Shown here piece after piece: positions 8,988 to 17,583 of a stretch of DNA of 51,083 nucleotides. The notes beneath the pieces were generated by a model that saw only the letters and a program-made list of their open reading frames with translations, made no database searches and was not told where the DNA came from. The stretch covers positions 16,564 through 67,646 of the forward strand of contig DDSR01000264.1 of the NCBI GenBank assembly GCA_002343455.1. Direction: 5' to 3'. The translations under genes and the position numbers were made by a program. Origin of the DNA: Deltaproteobacteria bacterium UBA2385 (lineage in GTDB: Bacteria; Myxococcota_A; UBA796; UBA2385). Position 1 is the stretch's first letter; every line of letters starts with the position of its first letter.

Positions 8988-9843
8988 CGCGGAAGATTCG
9001 CGAGGTCCCGCCGCCGTAGAAGCCGTCGAAGTTCAGGTTCGACTCCCAGGAGAAGGACGCCTTGCTGGACGAGTTGGAGATGACGCGGCCGTTGCCGATG
9101 TAGATGCCGATGTGGCTCTGATCGCTGGCGATGACCAGGTCACCCGGCTTGACCTCGCCGGCCTTGACCTGGCTGCCGATCTTCAGCAGCTCGGTCTCCA
9201 GCGAGGGGACGTAGTTGGGGTTGTTGCCGATGCGGCGGCCCAGGACGACCTCGAGGATGTTGTTGACCGCCCAGGCGCAGGCGAGCTTGCCGCGGTCGGG
9301 GCCCGCCTTGGTGGAGACCCCGACCCGGGCGAGGGTCTGGTTGTAGATCTTCTGGTTCAGGTCGCCCAGCTTGATCGCCGCCTCCAAGGCCGCCAGCGTG
9401 GTCGGCCCGACCAGGCCGTTGACCTGGGTGCGCCCCTTCTGGAAGGAGCGCACCGCCGAGACGGTCTCCTTGTCCATCACGCCGGTGGCCTTCACGCTGA
9501 CCCCCGCCTGGACCAGCAGGCGCTGCAGCGCCTCGACAGCCGCGCCCTTCGTGCCCTCGCTGAGGACCTCGCCCTGCCGGACGAGGTCCAGCGCGTCGCC
9601 CCGTCGCTGCTGTTCGGCCGCGCCACGCCCCTGCTCGGCGCCCTGCTTCTCGTGGTCGACCTGAGGCCCGGATGCCAGGGGGCCGTCCCGCACCAGGTCC
9701 TGCAGCTGCCCGTTGCCGAGCTGGGACTGGAGGTCGATCGGATCCTGCTGGGGACCCGACGGGCTGGCGACGGCGGACATCCGCCCCGTCGCGGGGCGAC
9801 TGGGCGGACCGCCCCGCCGACGCTGACTCTGGAACTCGGGCAC
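8977..9843 (-). CDS. Peptidoglycan-binding domain protein with C40/NlpC-like C-terminal domain
   Basis: Product of 288 aa. The first 110 residues are polar, Gln/Gly rich and probably disordered. A peptidoglycan-binding domain covers about 112-175 (AAVEALQRLLVQAGV ... TGVMDKETVSAVRSFQK ... GLVGPTTLAALE). The C-terminal part has a Cys in KLACAWAVNNIL and a His in DQSHIGIYIGNGRVI, the layout of an NlpC/P60 or CHAP-type cysteine peptidase, and ends with an aromatic-rich segment. No signal peptide is visible. The GTG start at 9843 is supported by a strong GGGAGG six bases upstream. It could be an exported enzyme using another route, or a cargo protein. Catalytic assignment is moderate. Confidence 0.75.
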   Translation of the reverse strand: MPEFQSQRRRGGPPSRPATGRMSAVASPSGPQQDPIDLQSQLGNGQLQDLVRDGPLASGPQVDHEKQGAEQGRGAAEQQRRGDALDLVRQGEVLSEGTKGAAVEALQRLLVQAGVSVKATGVMDKETVSAVRSFQKGRTQVNGLVGPTTLAALEAAIKLGDLNQKIYNQTLARVGVSTKAGPDRGKLACAWAVNNILEVVLGRRIGNNPNYVPSLETELLKIGSQVKAGEVKPGDLVIASDQSHIGIYIGNGRVISNSSSKASFSWESNLNFDGFYGGGTSRIFRVTR

Positions 9844-9885
9844 AGGGACCTCCCTTGAAGGCCGCAGGATAGACCAGGAGGAGGC

Positions 9886-10884
9886 TCAGGCCAAGGCGAT
9901 CCACCCCTCTCCTTCCCGCAGCGGGAGGCAGAGTTCACAGAGGCGCTGCCGGATCTCCTCCCGCGCCCCCCGCGCGCCCACCGCCACCAGGAGCAGGTCC
10001 ACCGGATGTTCGAGCAGCGCCTCGGGCGGCCTCACCGGCAGGTCGCCCCGGTGCCCCAGGGCGTAGGCATCGACCAGGAGCGTCGGCCTCCGCTCGACCC
10101 GCCGCAGCCAGGAGAGCCAGGAGCGGCCCGTCCGCCCGGCGCCCCACAGCCCGATGCGCAGGCCGGGTCGCAGCCGCGGCAGGAGATGCTCCCGCTTGAG
10201 CTGCTCGAAGGCCGCGCGACGGTAGCGGGGATCGGTGCGGGTCAGGCGCTCGGCGCGGTCGAGGATCTGCACCACCGGCTGCGGCACGCTGGCCAGCGTG
10301 AAGCCCGCCCGGACGAGGCGGAGCCAGAGATCGTAGTCCTCGGGGAAGTCCCCCTCGCGCCAGCCCCCGACGGCGGCGAGGGCCTCGGCCCGCAGGGTGG
10401 TCGCCGGGTGGAAGAGCGGGCTCTCCACCAGCAGGAAGCGGGCGAGGTCCTCGGGCGCGCTCAGCGCGTTGACCTGCTCGACATAGGCCCGCATCCCCTC
10501 CCCTCCCGGCCCCGGTGGCGAGACCAGGTTCGCCTGGCCCCCGACCGCCCCGAGCCGCGGCTGAGCCTCCATCACGCCGAGCTGGGCCTCGATCCGGCCC
10601 GGCAGCGCCCGGTCGTCGGCGTCCAGACGGGCGATGAAGGCCCCCCGACAGGCTGCGCGCCCCCGCTCCAGGGCGGCCGCGATGCCCAGCGGCTCCTGCC
10701 GGATCAGGCGCAGCCGGTCCGAGGCGGGCAGCACCCGCTCGGGCGCGTCGCGGCTGCCATCGTCGACGATCACCACCTCGTCCAGCGGGCCGCACTCACT
10801 CAGGGCGCTGCGCACGGCCAGCCCCAGCGTCGACGCGCCGTCGCGGACCGGGATCAGCCAGGAGACGCGGCAGCCTGCCGCCAT
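9886..10884 (-). CDS. GT2 family glycosyltransferase with C-terminal Rossmann-like domain
   Basis: The first 220 residues are a GT-A glycosyltransferase: VSWLIPVRDGASTL, VVIVDDGSRD, the DXD-type metal site in RLDADDRALPGR, and GGWREGDFPEDYDLWLRL carrying the ED of the catalytic base region. The last 100 residues contain GLWGAGRTGRSW, a dinucleotide-binding-type glycine motif, and continue as an alpha/beta unit. The product is 332 aa. It begins five bases after the ybaB stop. The sugar and acceptor cannot be read from the sequence; cell-surface polysaccharide synthesis is likely. Confidence 0.82.
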   Translation of the reverse strand: MAAGCRVSWLIPVRDGASTLGLAVRSALSECGPLDEVVIVDDGSRDAPERVLPASDRLRLIRQEPLGIAAALERGRAACRGAFIARLDADDRALPGRIEAQLGVMEAQPRLGAVGGQANLVSPPGPGGEGMRAYVEQVNALSAPEDLARFLLVESPLFHPATTLRAEALAAVGGWREGDFPEDYDLWLRLVRAGFTLASVPQPVVQILDRAERLTRTDPRYRRAAFEQLKREHLLPRLRPGLRIGLWGAGRTGRSWLSWLRRVERRPTLLVDAYALGHRGDLPVRPPEALLEHPVDLLLVAVGARGAREEIRQRLCELCLPLREGEGWIALA

Positions 10885-10889
10885 CCGAC

Positions 10890-11207
10890 TCAGCCCAACA
10901 GGCCCGGAGGCAGGCCCATCGCGGAGGCGAGCTCGGCGAGGCGGTTGGCGACGGCCTCCTTCGAGCGACGCAGGGCCTCGTTGGTGGCCGCGGCGACGAG
11001 GTCCTCGAGCAGCTCGCGGTCCTCCATCGCCGCCGGCTGGATGCGCACGGCGACGATCTCCTGGGCGCCGGTGGCGACCACGGTCACCAGGCCGTTGCCG
11101 GCGGTGGCGCTGACCTCGGTCGCGGCCGCCTCGGCCTGGAGGCTCTGCATCTTCTGCTGCATCCCGGCCATCATGCCGCCGAGGTTGCTGGGATCGAATC
11201 CGGGCAT
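10890..11207 (-). CDS. ybaB: YbaB/EbfC family nucleoid-associated protein
   Basis: A 105-aa homodimeric DNA-binding protein of the YbaB family. It starts MPGFDPSNLGGMMAGMQQKM, typical of the family's Met/Gln-rich first helix, and continues with VSATAGNGLVTVVATGAQEIVAVRIQP, the conserved central sheet, then a C-terminal helix. A GGAGG site lies six bases before the ATG at 11207. In many bacteria ybaB sits beside dnaX and recR; here it follows an SRPBCC gene. Confidence 0.92.
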   Translation of the reverse strand: MPGFDPSNLGGMMAGMQQKMQSLQAEAAATEVSATAGNGLVTVVATGAQEIVAVRIQPAAMEDRELLEDLVAAATNEALRRSKEAVANRLAELASAMGLPPGLLG

Positions 11208-11223
11208 CTCTGCCTCCTGAGGG

Positions 11224-11643
11224 TCAGCCCTCGACGTCGAGGATCGACTGCAAGGACGCCATAGCGCGCTTCCAGTCGGTGTCGAAGCGGGTGTTGGTCT
11301 CCTCATCGTCCAGCGCGCTGCCGCTGTGGACCAGGGAGATCCGGCTCTCCTCGCCGACGTAGGCCACCTGGAAGGTCAGCCGGGTCCCGGCCAGCGGGCT
11401 CTTGCCGACGCTGTCGAAGTGGATCTCCAGGTGGCTGGTCGGGCGCCAGACGTGGACCATCCCGCGGTCCTCGACCGGGTCCCCGTTGTCGTCTTCGCTG
11501 CGCAGCCAGACCCGGCCGCCCTGACGTGGCTCCATCCGGGCCTCGTCCACCCACCAGGAGGCGAGGCCCTCGGGCGTGGTCAGCGAGGCCCAGACCCTTC
11601 GAGGTGCGGCGCGTACCATGATCTGCCGGCGAACGGCGGGCAT
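11224..11643 (-). CDS. SRPBCC (AHSA1/START-like) domain protein
   Basis: A 139-aa protein with the SRPBCC helix-grip fold: VRAAPRRVWASLTTPEGLASWW at the start, the EPRQGGRVWLRSED turn, HLEIHF in the middle, and a terminal helix FDTDWKRAMASLQSILDVEG. These proteins bind hydrophobic ligands or act as chaperone cofactors (Aha1 type). The ATG at 11643 has a GGAG about nine bases upstream. It is 68 bases after the M50 protease gene and may belong to the same transcript. Confidence 0.82.
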   Translation of the reverse strand: MPAVRRQIMVRAAPRRVWASLTTPEGLASWWVDEARMEPRQGGRVWLRSEDDNGDPVEDRGMVHVWRPTSHLEIHFDSVGKSPLAGTRLTFQVAYVGEESRISLVHSGSALDDEETNTRFDTDWKRAMASLQSILDVEG

Positions 11644-11711
11644 CCTGACTCCGGGAGGTGCAGCGAGGGGGCGGACCGTAGCGCGACCGCCGGGACCGGT
11701 CCAGGCGAGGC

Positions 11712-12359
11712 CTACATTCGCAGGGCGCGCATGATGGCGAAGAAGCAGATCAGCGGGACGAAGATGAAGCCCGCGGCATAGCCGGCGATGGCCGTCAGGA
11801 TGGCCACTGGCACGGTCACGTTGCGGGTGATGCGGTCGGCGCGGGCCGGAGCGAGCCGCAGCCGCAGGCCGTACCAGAGCACCTGGCCCCCATCGAGCGG
11901 AAACATCGGCAGCAGGTTGAAGACCGACCAGAAGATGTTGATGAAGACGGCCGAGGCGAGCAGGGCCTCGACGTGGGGAGGCAGGCTGGAGCCCAGGCCG
12001 AGGTAGAGCGCGAAGCAGAGGGCGCCGAGGACCAGCCCCGCAGCCGGCCCTGCCAACGAGGAGATCACCCCCTCCTTGGGGCGCGGCGGTCGCCCGTACT
12101 CGCAGAAGCCGCCGAAGCCATGCAGCACGATCCGGCGCGGCCTGAGGCCCAGCCGGGCGCCGACCAGGGCGTGGCCGAGCTCGTGAACGAAGATCGAGCC
12201 CAGCAACACCAGCCCATAGACCGCGCCGGACACCAGCCCCATCGAGCCCGCCCGGCCGTAGGAGAGGGCGAGGAAGCCGATCAACAACAGCGCCGTGGTG
12301 CCGATCTCGATGGGGATGCCGAAGGCACGGAAGGAGAGCAGCGAGGGGGTGTTCATCAT
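11712..12359 (-). CDS. M50-family (site-2 protease-like) membrane metalloprotease
   Basis: A 215-aa multi-pass membrane protein with HELGH, the zinc-binding catalytic motif, near residue 59 (GSIFVHELGHALVGARLGL). The second active-site motif NLLPMFPLDGGQVLW comes later and supplies the third zinc ligand. This is the compact rhomboid-like M50 group without PDZ domains or CBS pair. The stop of the upstream gene (12358-12356) overlaps this start, where two consecutive ATG codons are present (12359 and 12356). Location at the end of the helicase/ATPase run raises the possibility that it releases or activates a membrane partner, perhaps the one-helix protein just upstream; that is inference. Confidence 0.9.
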   Translation of the reverse strand: MMNTPSLLSFRAFGIPIEIGTTALLLIGFLALSYGRAGSMGLVSGAVYGLVLLGSIFVHELGHALVGARLGLRPRRIVLHGFGGFCEYGRPPRPKEGVISSLAGPAAGLVLGALCFALYLGLGSSLPPHVEALLASAVFINIFWSVFNLLPMFPLDGGQVLWYGLRLRLAPARADRITRNVTVPVAILTAIAGYAAGFIFVPLICFFAIMRALRM

Positions 12360-12925
12360 GGCTTTTCCAGAGGTACCCCGTCGCCGTTGGCGGGGACAGG
12401 TGGGTCGATCCAGTCGATCGTCCAGACGTCCAGGGCGCCCAGCCAGCCCAACAGGGCCAGGATCGCCAGCAGGGCCCCGACCAGCGAGAGGGCATCGACC
12501 CCCCGGGCGAGGCGATCGAGCTCGGCCTGTCGGCGTTGAAGCTGCTCTTCGAAGAACCTGCGCTGCTCGGCCGCAGCGCGCAGCCGGGCTTGGACCTCGA
12601 CCAGGGGGTCGTCGTGGGTCGACGGCCCCGCCGCCGCGAGGATCTGCCGCAGATCGAGGCTGGCGGCCCGCGGCTGCATCCCCAGGCAGAAGAGCATGGC
12701 CTCCACCGCGGGGTGCTCCGGGTGGCGGGCGGCCGCGCGGGCCCACTGGGCGAGGTGCGCCGGGCTGCGATCGGAGAGCCAGGCATAGAGCGGATCGTGT
12801 AGCGCGCCGGTCGCCGGGTGGGTGGCGAAGGGCTCGAGCAGATCGATGGCGGCGCGCACGCGGGCCTCGTCGGCTTCCACGTCGTAGGAGGAGAGGCCGG
12901 AGCCGAGCGGGTCGGTCAGGTCCAT
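12356..12925 (-). CDS. Unknown protein with coiled coil and one membrane helix
   Basis: A 189-aa protein not recognised by family. The first 100 residues are Ala/Leu-rich helices (VEADEARVRAAIDLLEPFAT ... LAQWARAAARHPEHPAVEAM). A coiled coil covers about 110-145 (VQARLRAAAEQRRFFEEQLQ). One membrane helix at about 148-166 (LVGALLAILALLGWLGALD) leaves a short C-terminal tail of about 25 residues. The gene overlaps the helicase stop by ten bases and the protease start by four, so the three are very likely co-translated. A tail-anchored substrate or adaptor of the neighbouring M50 protease would fit the context, but this is untested. Confidence 0.75.
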   Translation of the reverse strand: MDLTDPLGSGLSSYDVEADEARVRAAIDLLEPFATHPATGALHDPLYAWLSDRSPAHLAQWARAAARHPEHPAVEAMLFCLGMQPRAASLDLRQILAAAGPSTHDDPLVEVQARLRAAAEQRRFFEEQLQRRQAELDRLARGVDALSLVGALLAILALLGWLGALDVWTIDWIDPPVPANGDGVPLEKP

Positions 12926-14943
12926 GCGGCGGCATCCCAGAGCTCGAAGTCCGCGGGCTCCACCAGCGGAGGGAGCCCCCGGGCAAGGAAGGCCTCCACC
13001 GCCGCGGCCTGGCAGTGATCCGCCACCGAGCGGCGCTGCTCGTCAATTGGCAGGTAGGGGTGCATCGGCCCCAGCTGTAGGCGACGGGCTAGGCCCGGGT
13101 GGCGGTCGATCAGCGCCAGCTCGACCCGCGAGGGGCCCGGCCAGGCGTCGCGGGCTTCGGCCTCGGACAGGTCGGCAAAGGGCGCCGCATGCATGACGAT
13201 CGCCAGGGGGCCGGCGCGCACGACCTTGCGCTTACGATCCTTCAGGGCGGCGGCGAGCAGCCACCCCGCTGCCGATCCCAGGCCGTGGAAGAGCGTCTCG
13301 CCCCCGTTGAGGCGGGCCCGGCAGGGCAGCGGGATCTCCAGGTCGTCCAGGATGGCGCGAGCCAGCGCCCCGGACTTGCGCGGGCCGGAGCCTCCTCCGA
13401 AGCTGCCCAGGGCCGGCGCCCCCCCTCCCCCGGCGTCGGTGACGACCCGACCCGAGTCGTTGAGCACGGCGCGACGGCCTCGCCCGCCCAGGCCGACATC
13501 GCCGCCGGCGCCCTGGGCCACCTCACCGACCGCGTCCCCCGTCAGTCGATCCACGACCGTCGTCATCGTGGCCCCGCTGATGTTGGCGTGGGCCTGCCCC
13601 CTCTTCCAGACCTGCTCGCCCTTGGGCCCCAGCACGCAGCGGGGCCCCTCGCCCACGCGCAGCAGCAGCTCCTTCTCGCAGGCGTGGCCGAGCAGCTCGA
13701 TCAGGCGCTCCGGCGGCCAATCGCGCGCCAGCTCGGCGGGGAGTCGGCGGTGGAGCGCGGCGGCGTCCACCAGCCCGCGCCGACCTCCGGCCAGCATCAC
13801 GGCCTGCTGGAGCAGGACCGAGGGGTGGAAGGCCGGCTTGTCCGCCAGGAAGTCTCCCCGGGCGGCCGCCTGGAGCAGCACCCGCGCGATGCGCTCCTCG
13901 ATCGGGCCCTCGACCATCACCAGGGCGAGGCTCCGATCGCCCCGCCGCCCGCCTCGGCCCACCCGCTGCACCAGCGCCGAGACGTCCGGCGGAGGGCCCA
14001 TCAGGCCGACCAGGTCGACATCGCCGATGTCCAGCCCGACCTCCATGGTGCTGGTCGCCACGCAGCAGGCCAGGGGCGCCTGCCGGAAGGAGGCCTCGAC
14101 CCGCAGGCGGAGGGCCCGGGCGAGGCTGCCGTGGTGGGCGTAGACCTGCGCGCCGAAGGGGGGCTGGCCCAGCATGAAGGCCGAGAGCTGCTCGACCTGC
14201 TCGCGCGAGTCGCAGAAGAGCAGGATCTTGCGGAAGCCCTCCCCCACCAGGCCCAGGAGGTGGTCGAGCACGGCGCCCGGGTCGCGGTCGAGGACGATCC
14301 GGGCCGCCAGGCGTCGCTTCTGCTCGGCCTGCACCACCTGGCCCGCGACCAGGTAGCGCGCCGCGAGCCCGGCGGGATCTGGGACCGTGGCGCTGGCGGC
14401 GGCCACCTGCAGCGGGCGCCCCGCGACCGAGAGTCGCCCCCGCAGCCCGTGGACCAGCAGGCGGAGCTGATCGCCGCGGGGGCCGCCGTCGAGCATGTGC
14501 AGCTCGTCCAGCACCAGGGCGCCGACCCCGTCGAGGGCGTCCGGGCTGCGGGAGAGGCGGGCGTCGAGCGCCTCGGGGGTCAGGATGGTCAGGGGCTGGA
14601 GCTGGCCGCCGTCGTGGGCGTCGCCGGTCCAGCGGCCGACCGTCGTGCCGACCTGGGCCAGGGGATCCCGCAGCCGCCGGGCGAGGTCGTTGACCAGGGC
14701 GCGGGTGGGGCAGACCCAGAGCAGGGAGGGCCGCCCGGGCAGCCCCTGGGCCAGGTGGGCCTCGGCAAGCGGGACCAGCAGCGCCTCGGTCTTGCCCGAA
14801 GCGGTCGGCGCGCAGAGCAGCAGGTCCTGGCCCGACGCCAGTCGGGAGGCCACCGCGAGCTGGATGGCGTTGGGCCCCCCGTGCCGAGCGATCAAGGCCC
14901 CGTACAAGCGAGGGTTCGCCGCGCGGTAGGCCTGAGGGGTCAC
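12916..14943 (-). CDS. Superfamily 2 DEAD/DEAH-box helicase, Lhr/BrxHI-like
   Basis: A 675-aa SF2 helicase. Motif Q/I region: NAIQLAVASRL then CAPTASGKTE at about 44-53. Motif Ia is WVCPTRALVNDLARRL. Motif II is LDELHML at about 145-151, the DExH form seen in Lhr and Ski2-like enzymes. Motif III is AASATVP at about 182-188. Motifs V and VI are VATSTMEVGLDIGDVDLVG and LVQRVGRGGRRG. After about residue 400 come a probable winged-helix segment, a small beta-rich region (ISGATMTTVVDRLTGDAVGE) and an alpha-rich tail with ETLFHGLGSAAGWLLAAAL, broadly like Lhr-type C-terminal modules. The GTG start at 14943 overlaps the preceding ATPase stop in GTGA. Together with the two BrxD-like ATPases it recalls the brxHI-brxD pair of type 2 BREX. 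Confidence 0.85.
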   Translation of the reverse strand: MTPQAYRAANPRLYGALIARHGGPNAIQLAVASRLASGQDLLLCAPTASGKTEALLVPLAEAHLAQGLPGRPSLLWVCPTRALVNDLARRLRDPLAQVGTTVGRWTGDAHDGGQLQPLTILTPEALDARLSRSPDALDGVGALVLDELHMLDGGPRGDQLRLLVHGLRGRLSVAGRPLQVAAASATVPDPAGLAARYLVAGQVVQAEQKRRLAARIVLDRDPGAVLDHLLGLVGEGFRKILLFCDSREQVEQLSAFMLGQPPFGAQVYAHHGSLARALRLRVEASFRQAPLACCVATSTMEVGLDIGDVDLVGLMGPPPDVSALVQRVGRGGRRGDRSLALVMVEGPIEERIARVLLQAAARGDFLADKPAFHPSVLLQQAVMLAGGRRGLVDAAALHRRLPAELARDWPPERLIELLGHACEKELLLRVGEGPRCVLGPKGEQVWKRGQAHANISGATMTTVVDRLTGDAVGEVAQGAGGDVGLGGRGRRAVLNDSGRVVTDAGGGGAPALGSFGGGSGPRKSGALARAILDDLEIPLPCRARLNGGETLFHGLGSAAGWLLAAALKDRKRKVVRAGPLAIVMHAAPFADLSEAEARDAWPGPSRVELALIDRHPGLARRLQLGPMHPYLPIDEQRRSVADHCQAAAVEAFLARGLPPLVEPADFELWDAAAWT

Positions 14944-16334
14944 GCCGAGCCGTCGAGCGCCTTCAACGCGCGGGCCGGGTCCTGGCGGTAGATGTCCCAG
15001 AACTCGATCACCAGGCGCGCCGCCTGGCGGGTGCTCTCGACCTGCCCGCCGCGAAATGCCCGCTCCAAGGCCTGGGTCACCCGACGGCGGTGATCGGGGT
15101 CCGGGTCGAGCTGAGGGTAGACCGCCTTGACCAGGTCGTAGACCTTCTCGGCCAGCACCGGCAGCAAGGAGGGGCGCACCGGCTCGAGCTCGATCCGCGA
15201 GGCGGGGTCGAGCAGGGTCCGGCGAAGGACCTGGTCCACCTGTGGATCCGGGGTGAAGGCGCAGAGCACGCTGAGCGGCTGCTCCAGGCGGTAGACCGGG
15301 CTCAGCTCGCGATGGACGGCCTGCCCCCCGCGGTAGATGGCCCCCGGCTCGAAGGCGAGCAGCTCGGGGGGGAGGGCGGCGATCGCCAGGAAGCGCAGGA
15401 CGTTCTCGGCCATCTCGCGGGACTGGCTGCCCAGGCGATCCAGGTACTCGGCCTCGTCCAGCAGCAGCAGCAGTCCGCTGGCGCCGGCGTCCTTGGCCCA
15501 GGAGGCCACCCCGCCCAGCATATGGGCCATCACCTGCCCGAAGGTGCGGTAGTCCGGCAGCCCCAGCATGTCCCGGCCCTTGAAGCCGTGGCGGCGGAGC
15601 TGGTGGGAGAGCTCGCGGTGGTCGTCCCGGCCCTGGCCCGCGACGAAGGCGAGCACGTCCTGCGCCAGCTCTGCCGGCGCGTGGTGCACGGCGAACAGCG
15701 CCGGACTGAGCCAGCGGTGTTGCCGATCTCCGTGGATGTGATCCTCGCTGGGGCCCAGGCGCTCCAGCAAGGGCCGCAGGCCCGGCTCGGCGCTGCCCGG
15801 CAGGCGCAGATCCCGCATCAGCGCGCCGTAGAGCCGCAAGGGGTGGCTGGGCGGGACCTCGACCGGGTCGAAGGTCGCCCGGGCCAGGGCGAAGCCCCGA
15901 CCCACGCCCATCGCGTCCGCCAGCTCGATCATATGGGTCTTGCCGGCGCCGTAGCCGCCCGAGAGCACCACCATCCCGCGGCCACGATCCAGCAGGCGGT
16001 CCAGCTCGACCAGCTCGGTCTGGCGCCCCACCGTCAGCGCGTTGAGGCCACGCACCGGCACCACGCCCATGCGCAGCGCCTCCAAGGTCTGGCGATCCGG
16101 CGGGTCTTCGGGGCTGCTGCGCGGGACCGGGGCGGGCGCGGGCGCTGCGACCCGGCCCTTGCCGACGAGCTCGCTGACCAGCACCACCGAGGGCGCCGCC
16201 GGCCGACGATCGAAGCGGACCAGCGCCTTGCGGCCTCCGTCCAGCAGTCGCGCGACGGCCCCCGGGCCCAGGGTCCGATGCTCGATGCGCTCCCCCGGGT
16301 AGGGCAGCTGCGGATCAGAAGTCTTCGAATCCAT
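14940..16334 (-). CDS. BrxD-like (DUF2791-type) P-loop ATPase with N-terminal Tudor-like domain
   Basis: A 464-aa P-loop ATPase. Residues about 12-42 (GERIEHRTLGPGAVARLLDG ... ALVRFDRR) match the small SH3/Tudor-like module seen at the C-termini of UvrD/PcrA helicases and in CarD-type RNA-polymerase-binding domains. After a Pro-rich linker comes GLNALTVGRQTELVELDRLL, the Walker A loop VVLSGGYGAGKTHMIELAD and Walker B LLLLLDEAEYLDRLGS. The general plan matches the BREX ATP-binding BrxD family. It overlaps the preceding ATPase gene by 20 bases and the helicase by four. The two ATPases are not close copies of each other, suggesting a heteromeric pair. Biological role inferred only from family. 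Confidence 0.75.
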   Translation of the reverse strand: MDSKTSDPQLPYPGERIEHRTLGPGAVARLLDGGRKALVRFDRRPAAPSVVLVSELVGKGRVAAPAPAPVPRSSPEDPPDRQTLEALRMGVVPVRGLNALTVGRQTELVELDRLLDRGRGMVVLSGGYGAGKTHMIELADAMGVGRGFALARATFDPVEVPPSHPLRLYGALMRDLRLPGSAEPGLRPLLERLGPSEDHIHGDRQHRWLSPALFAVHHAPAELAQDVLAFVAGQGRDDHRELSHQLRRHGFKGRDMLGLPDYRTFGQVMAHMLGGVASWAKDAGASGLLLLLDEAEYLDRLGSQSREMAENVLRFLAIAALPPELLAFEPGAIYRGGQAVHRELSPVYRLEQPLSVLCAFTPDPQVDQVLRRTLLDPASRIELEPVRPSLLPVLAEKVYDLVKAVYPQLDPDPDHRRRVTQALERAFRGGQVESTRQAARLVIEFWDIYRQDPARALKALDGSA

Positions 16335-17583
16335 CTACGCTCCGGAGCTGCACGACCTGGCCGCCCTTGCCCGCCAGGTCGGAGAGATCGTCCCGAGTGA
16401 CGGGCCGCTGTCCGCTGCTCTGCCGGTGCAGCAGGTCCACCGCCGCCTTGACGAAGGCCCGCCGGTGGGCGACCTCGAAGCTGCCGGCCAGCACCTCTTC
16501 GGCGAGGGCGCGCAGGTTGCGCTCTTGCAGGGCCGGGTCCAGGGAGGCGTCCCGGCCGATGCGGAACAAGGCCAGCAAGCGCAGCCCGATGCGGACGAGG
16601 AGCTCTTCGGCGCCCAGGTCCAGCCGCTCCAGGTCGATCACCGCCGCCTGCGGGCTGCGCTCGGAGAGCGAGGAGGGGCCCTCCAGACGCTGCTGGAGCG
16701 CGGGGTACTCGGTCACCACGTGCCGCATGAACTCGGGAGGGACCGCGTAGAGGCAGAGCAGGCCGGGGAGCACCTCGCGCCCGCAGAGGTCGATCAGCTG
16801 CCGGAGCTGGTCGGCGACCGCCCGTCGCCGCGAGGGCGAGAGCGACAGGTTGCGGTCGAGCTCGTCGAAGCAGAGCAGCAGGCCCGGCGCGCCGATCGCC
16901 TGCACCATCTGGCAGAGGCTGCGCAGCATCCGGAAGCCGTTGGTCCGGGTCATCGCCTCGCGGATGCCCAGATCCCGCACCTCGGCCGGACCGACGGCCT
17001 CGCCCCTCAGCCAGGCGGCGGCCAGCTCTTCACGATCGGAGTCCTGATCGAGCATGGCCAGGAAGAGCGCCCGGACGGCGCTTCGGAAGCTGGGCGCGTC
17101 CACCGGGTGCTTGCGCAGCTCGAGGTCGATCCACAGACGGGTCCCCTCTTCCCCCAGGGCCTCCAGCCGCTCGTCCAAGGCCACGCGCAGCGCGTTCTCC
17201 AGGCCCCGCGCCGGCGGGACCAGCGGATCGGCGGGCGCCCAGGACAGCTCGCGGGCGACGGCCTGGTAGATCCGAAGCGGATCGTCGAAGGGACACTCGT
17301 CGGGGGAGAGTCCGACCAGCGCCGAGCAGAAGCCCCGCTTCCAGGCCAGCTGGCGCACACAGACCAGGAAGTGGGTCTTTCCACCGCCGAAGTAGGCCTG
17401 GACCAGCTTGAAGGAGGAGCCGCGGCCGAGCTCGGCGATCGGCTGGAGGTACTCCTGATCGAGCACCCGTAGGAGCGTCTCGTTGCCGACGTTCAGGAAC
17501 TCGACCCCCACCTCGGGGGGCTGGCCGATCTCTCCCACGCGCTGCAGGATCGAGCGGGCCAGGGCGGGCGACGGGTCACTCAT
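16315..17583 (-). CDS. BrxD-like (DUF2791-type) P-loop ATPase
   Basis: A P-loop ATPase of about 422 aa. Early region VGEIGQPPEVGVEFLNVGNE precedes Walker A QAYFGGGKTHFL at about 68-79; Walker B is LLLCFDELDRNLSLSPSRR. Sensor-like stretch GLLCLYAVPPEFMRHVV follows. The F-GGGKTH loop and FDELD box are characteristic of the BrxD/DUF2791 group. An ATG at 17583 is preferred: GGAG lies seven bases upstream; a GTG at 17586 is possible. Either start overlaps the stop of the first gene (17576-17578). No transmembrane or DNA-binding domain is obvious. Confidence 0.75.
   Translation of the reverse strand: MSDPSPALARSILQRVGEIGQPPEVGVEFLNVGNETLLRVLDQEYLQPIAELGRGSSFKLVQAYFGGGKTHFLVCVRQLAWKRGFCSALVGLSPDECPFDDPLRIYQAVARELSWAPADPLVPPARGLENALRVALDERLEALGEEGTRLWIDLELRKHPVDAPSFRSAVRALFLAMLDQDSDREELAAAWLRGEAVGPAEVRDLGIREAMTRTNGFRMLRSLCQMVQAIGAPGLLLCFDELDRNLSLSPSRRRAVADQLRQLIDLCGREVLPGLLCLYAVPPEFMRHVVTEYPALQQRLEGPSSLSERSPQAAVIDLERLDLGAEELLVRIGLRLLALFRIGRDASLDPALQERNLRALAEEVLAGSFEVAHRRAFVKAAVDLLHRQSSGQRPVTRDDLSDLAGKGGQVVQLRSVDGFEDF

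Noticed and set aside
13099..14991. 630-codon plus-strand frame across the helicase
   Set aside because: Antisense shadow; the minus-strand frame carries all helicase motifs.
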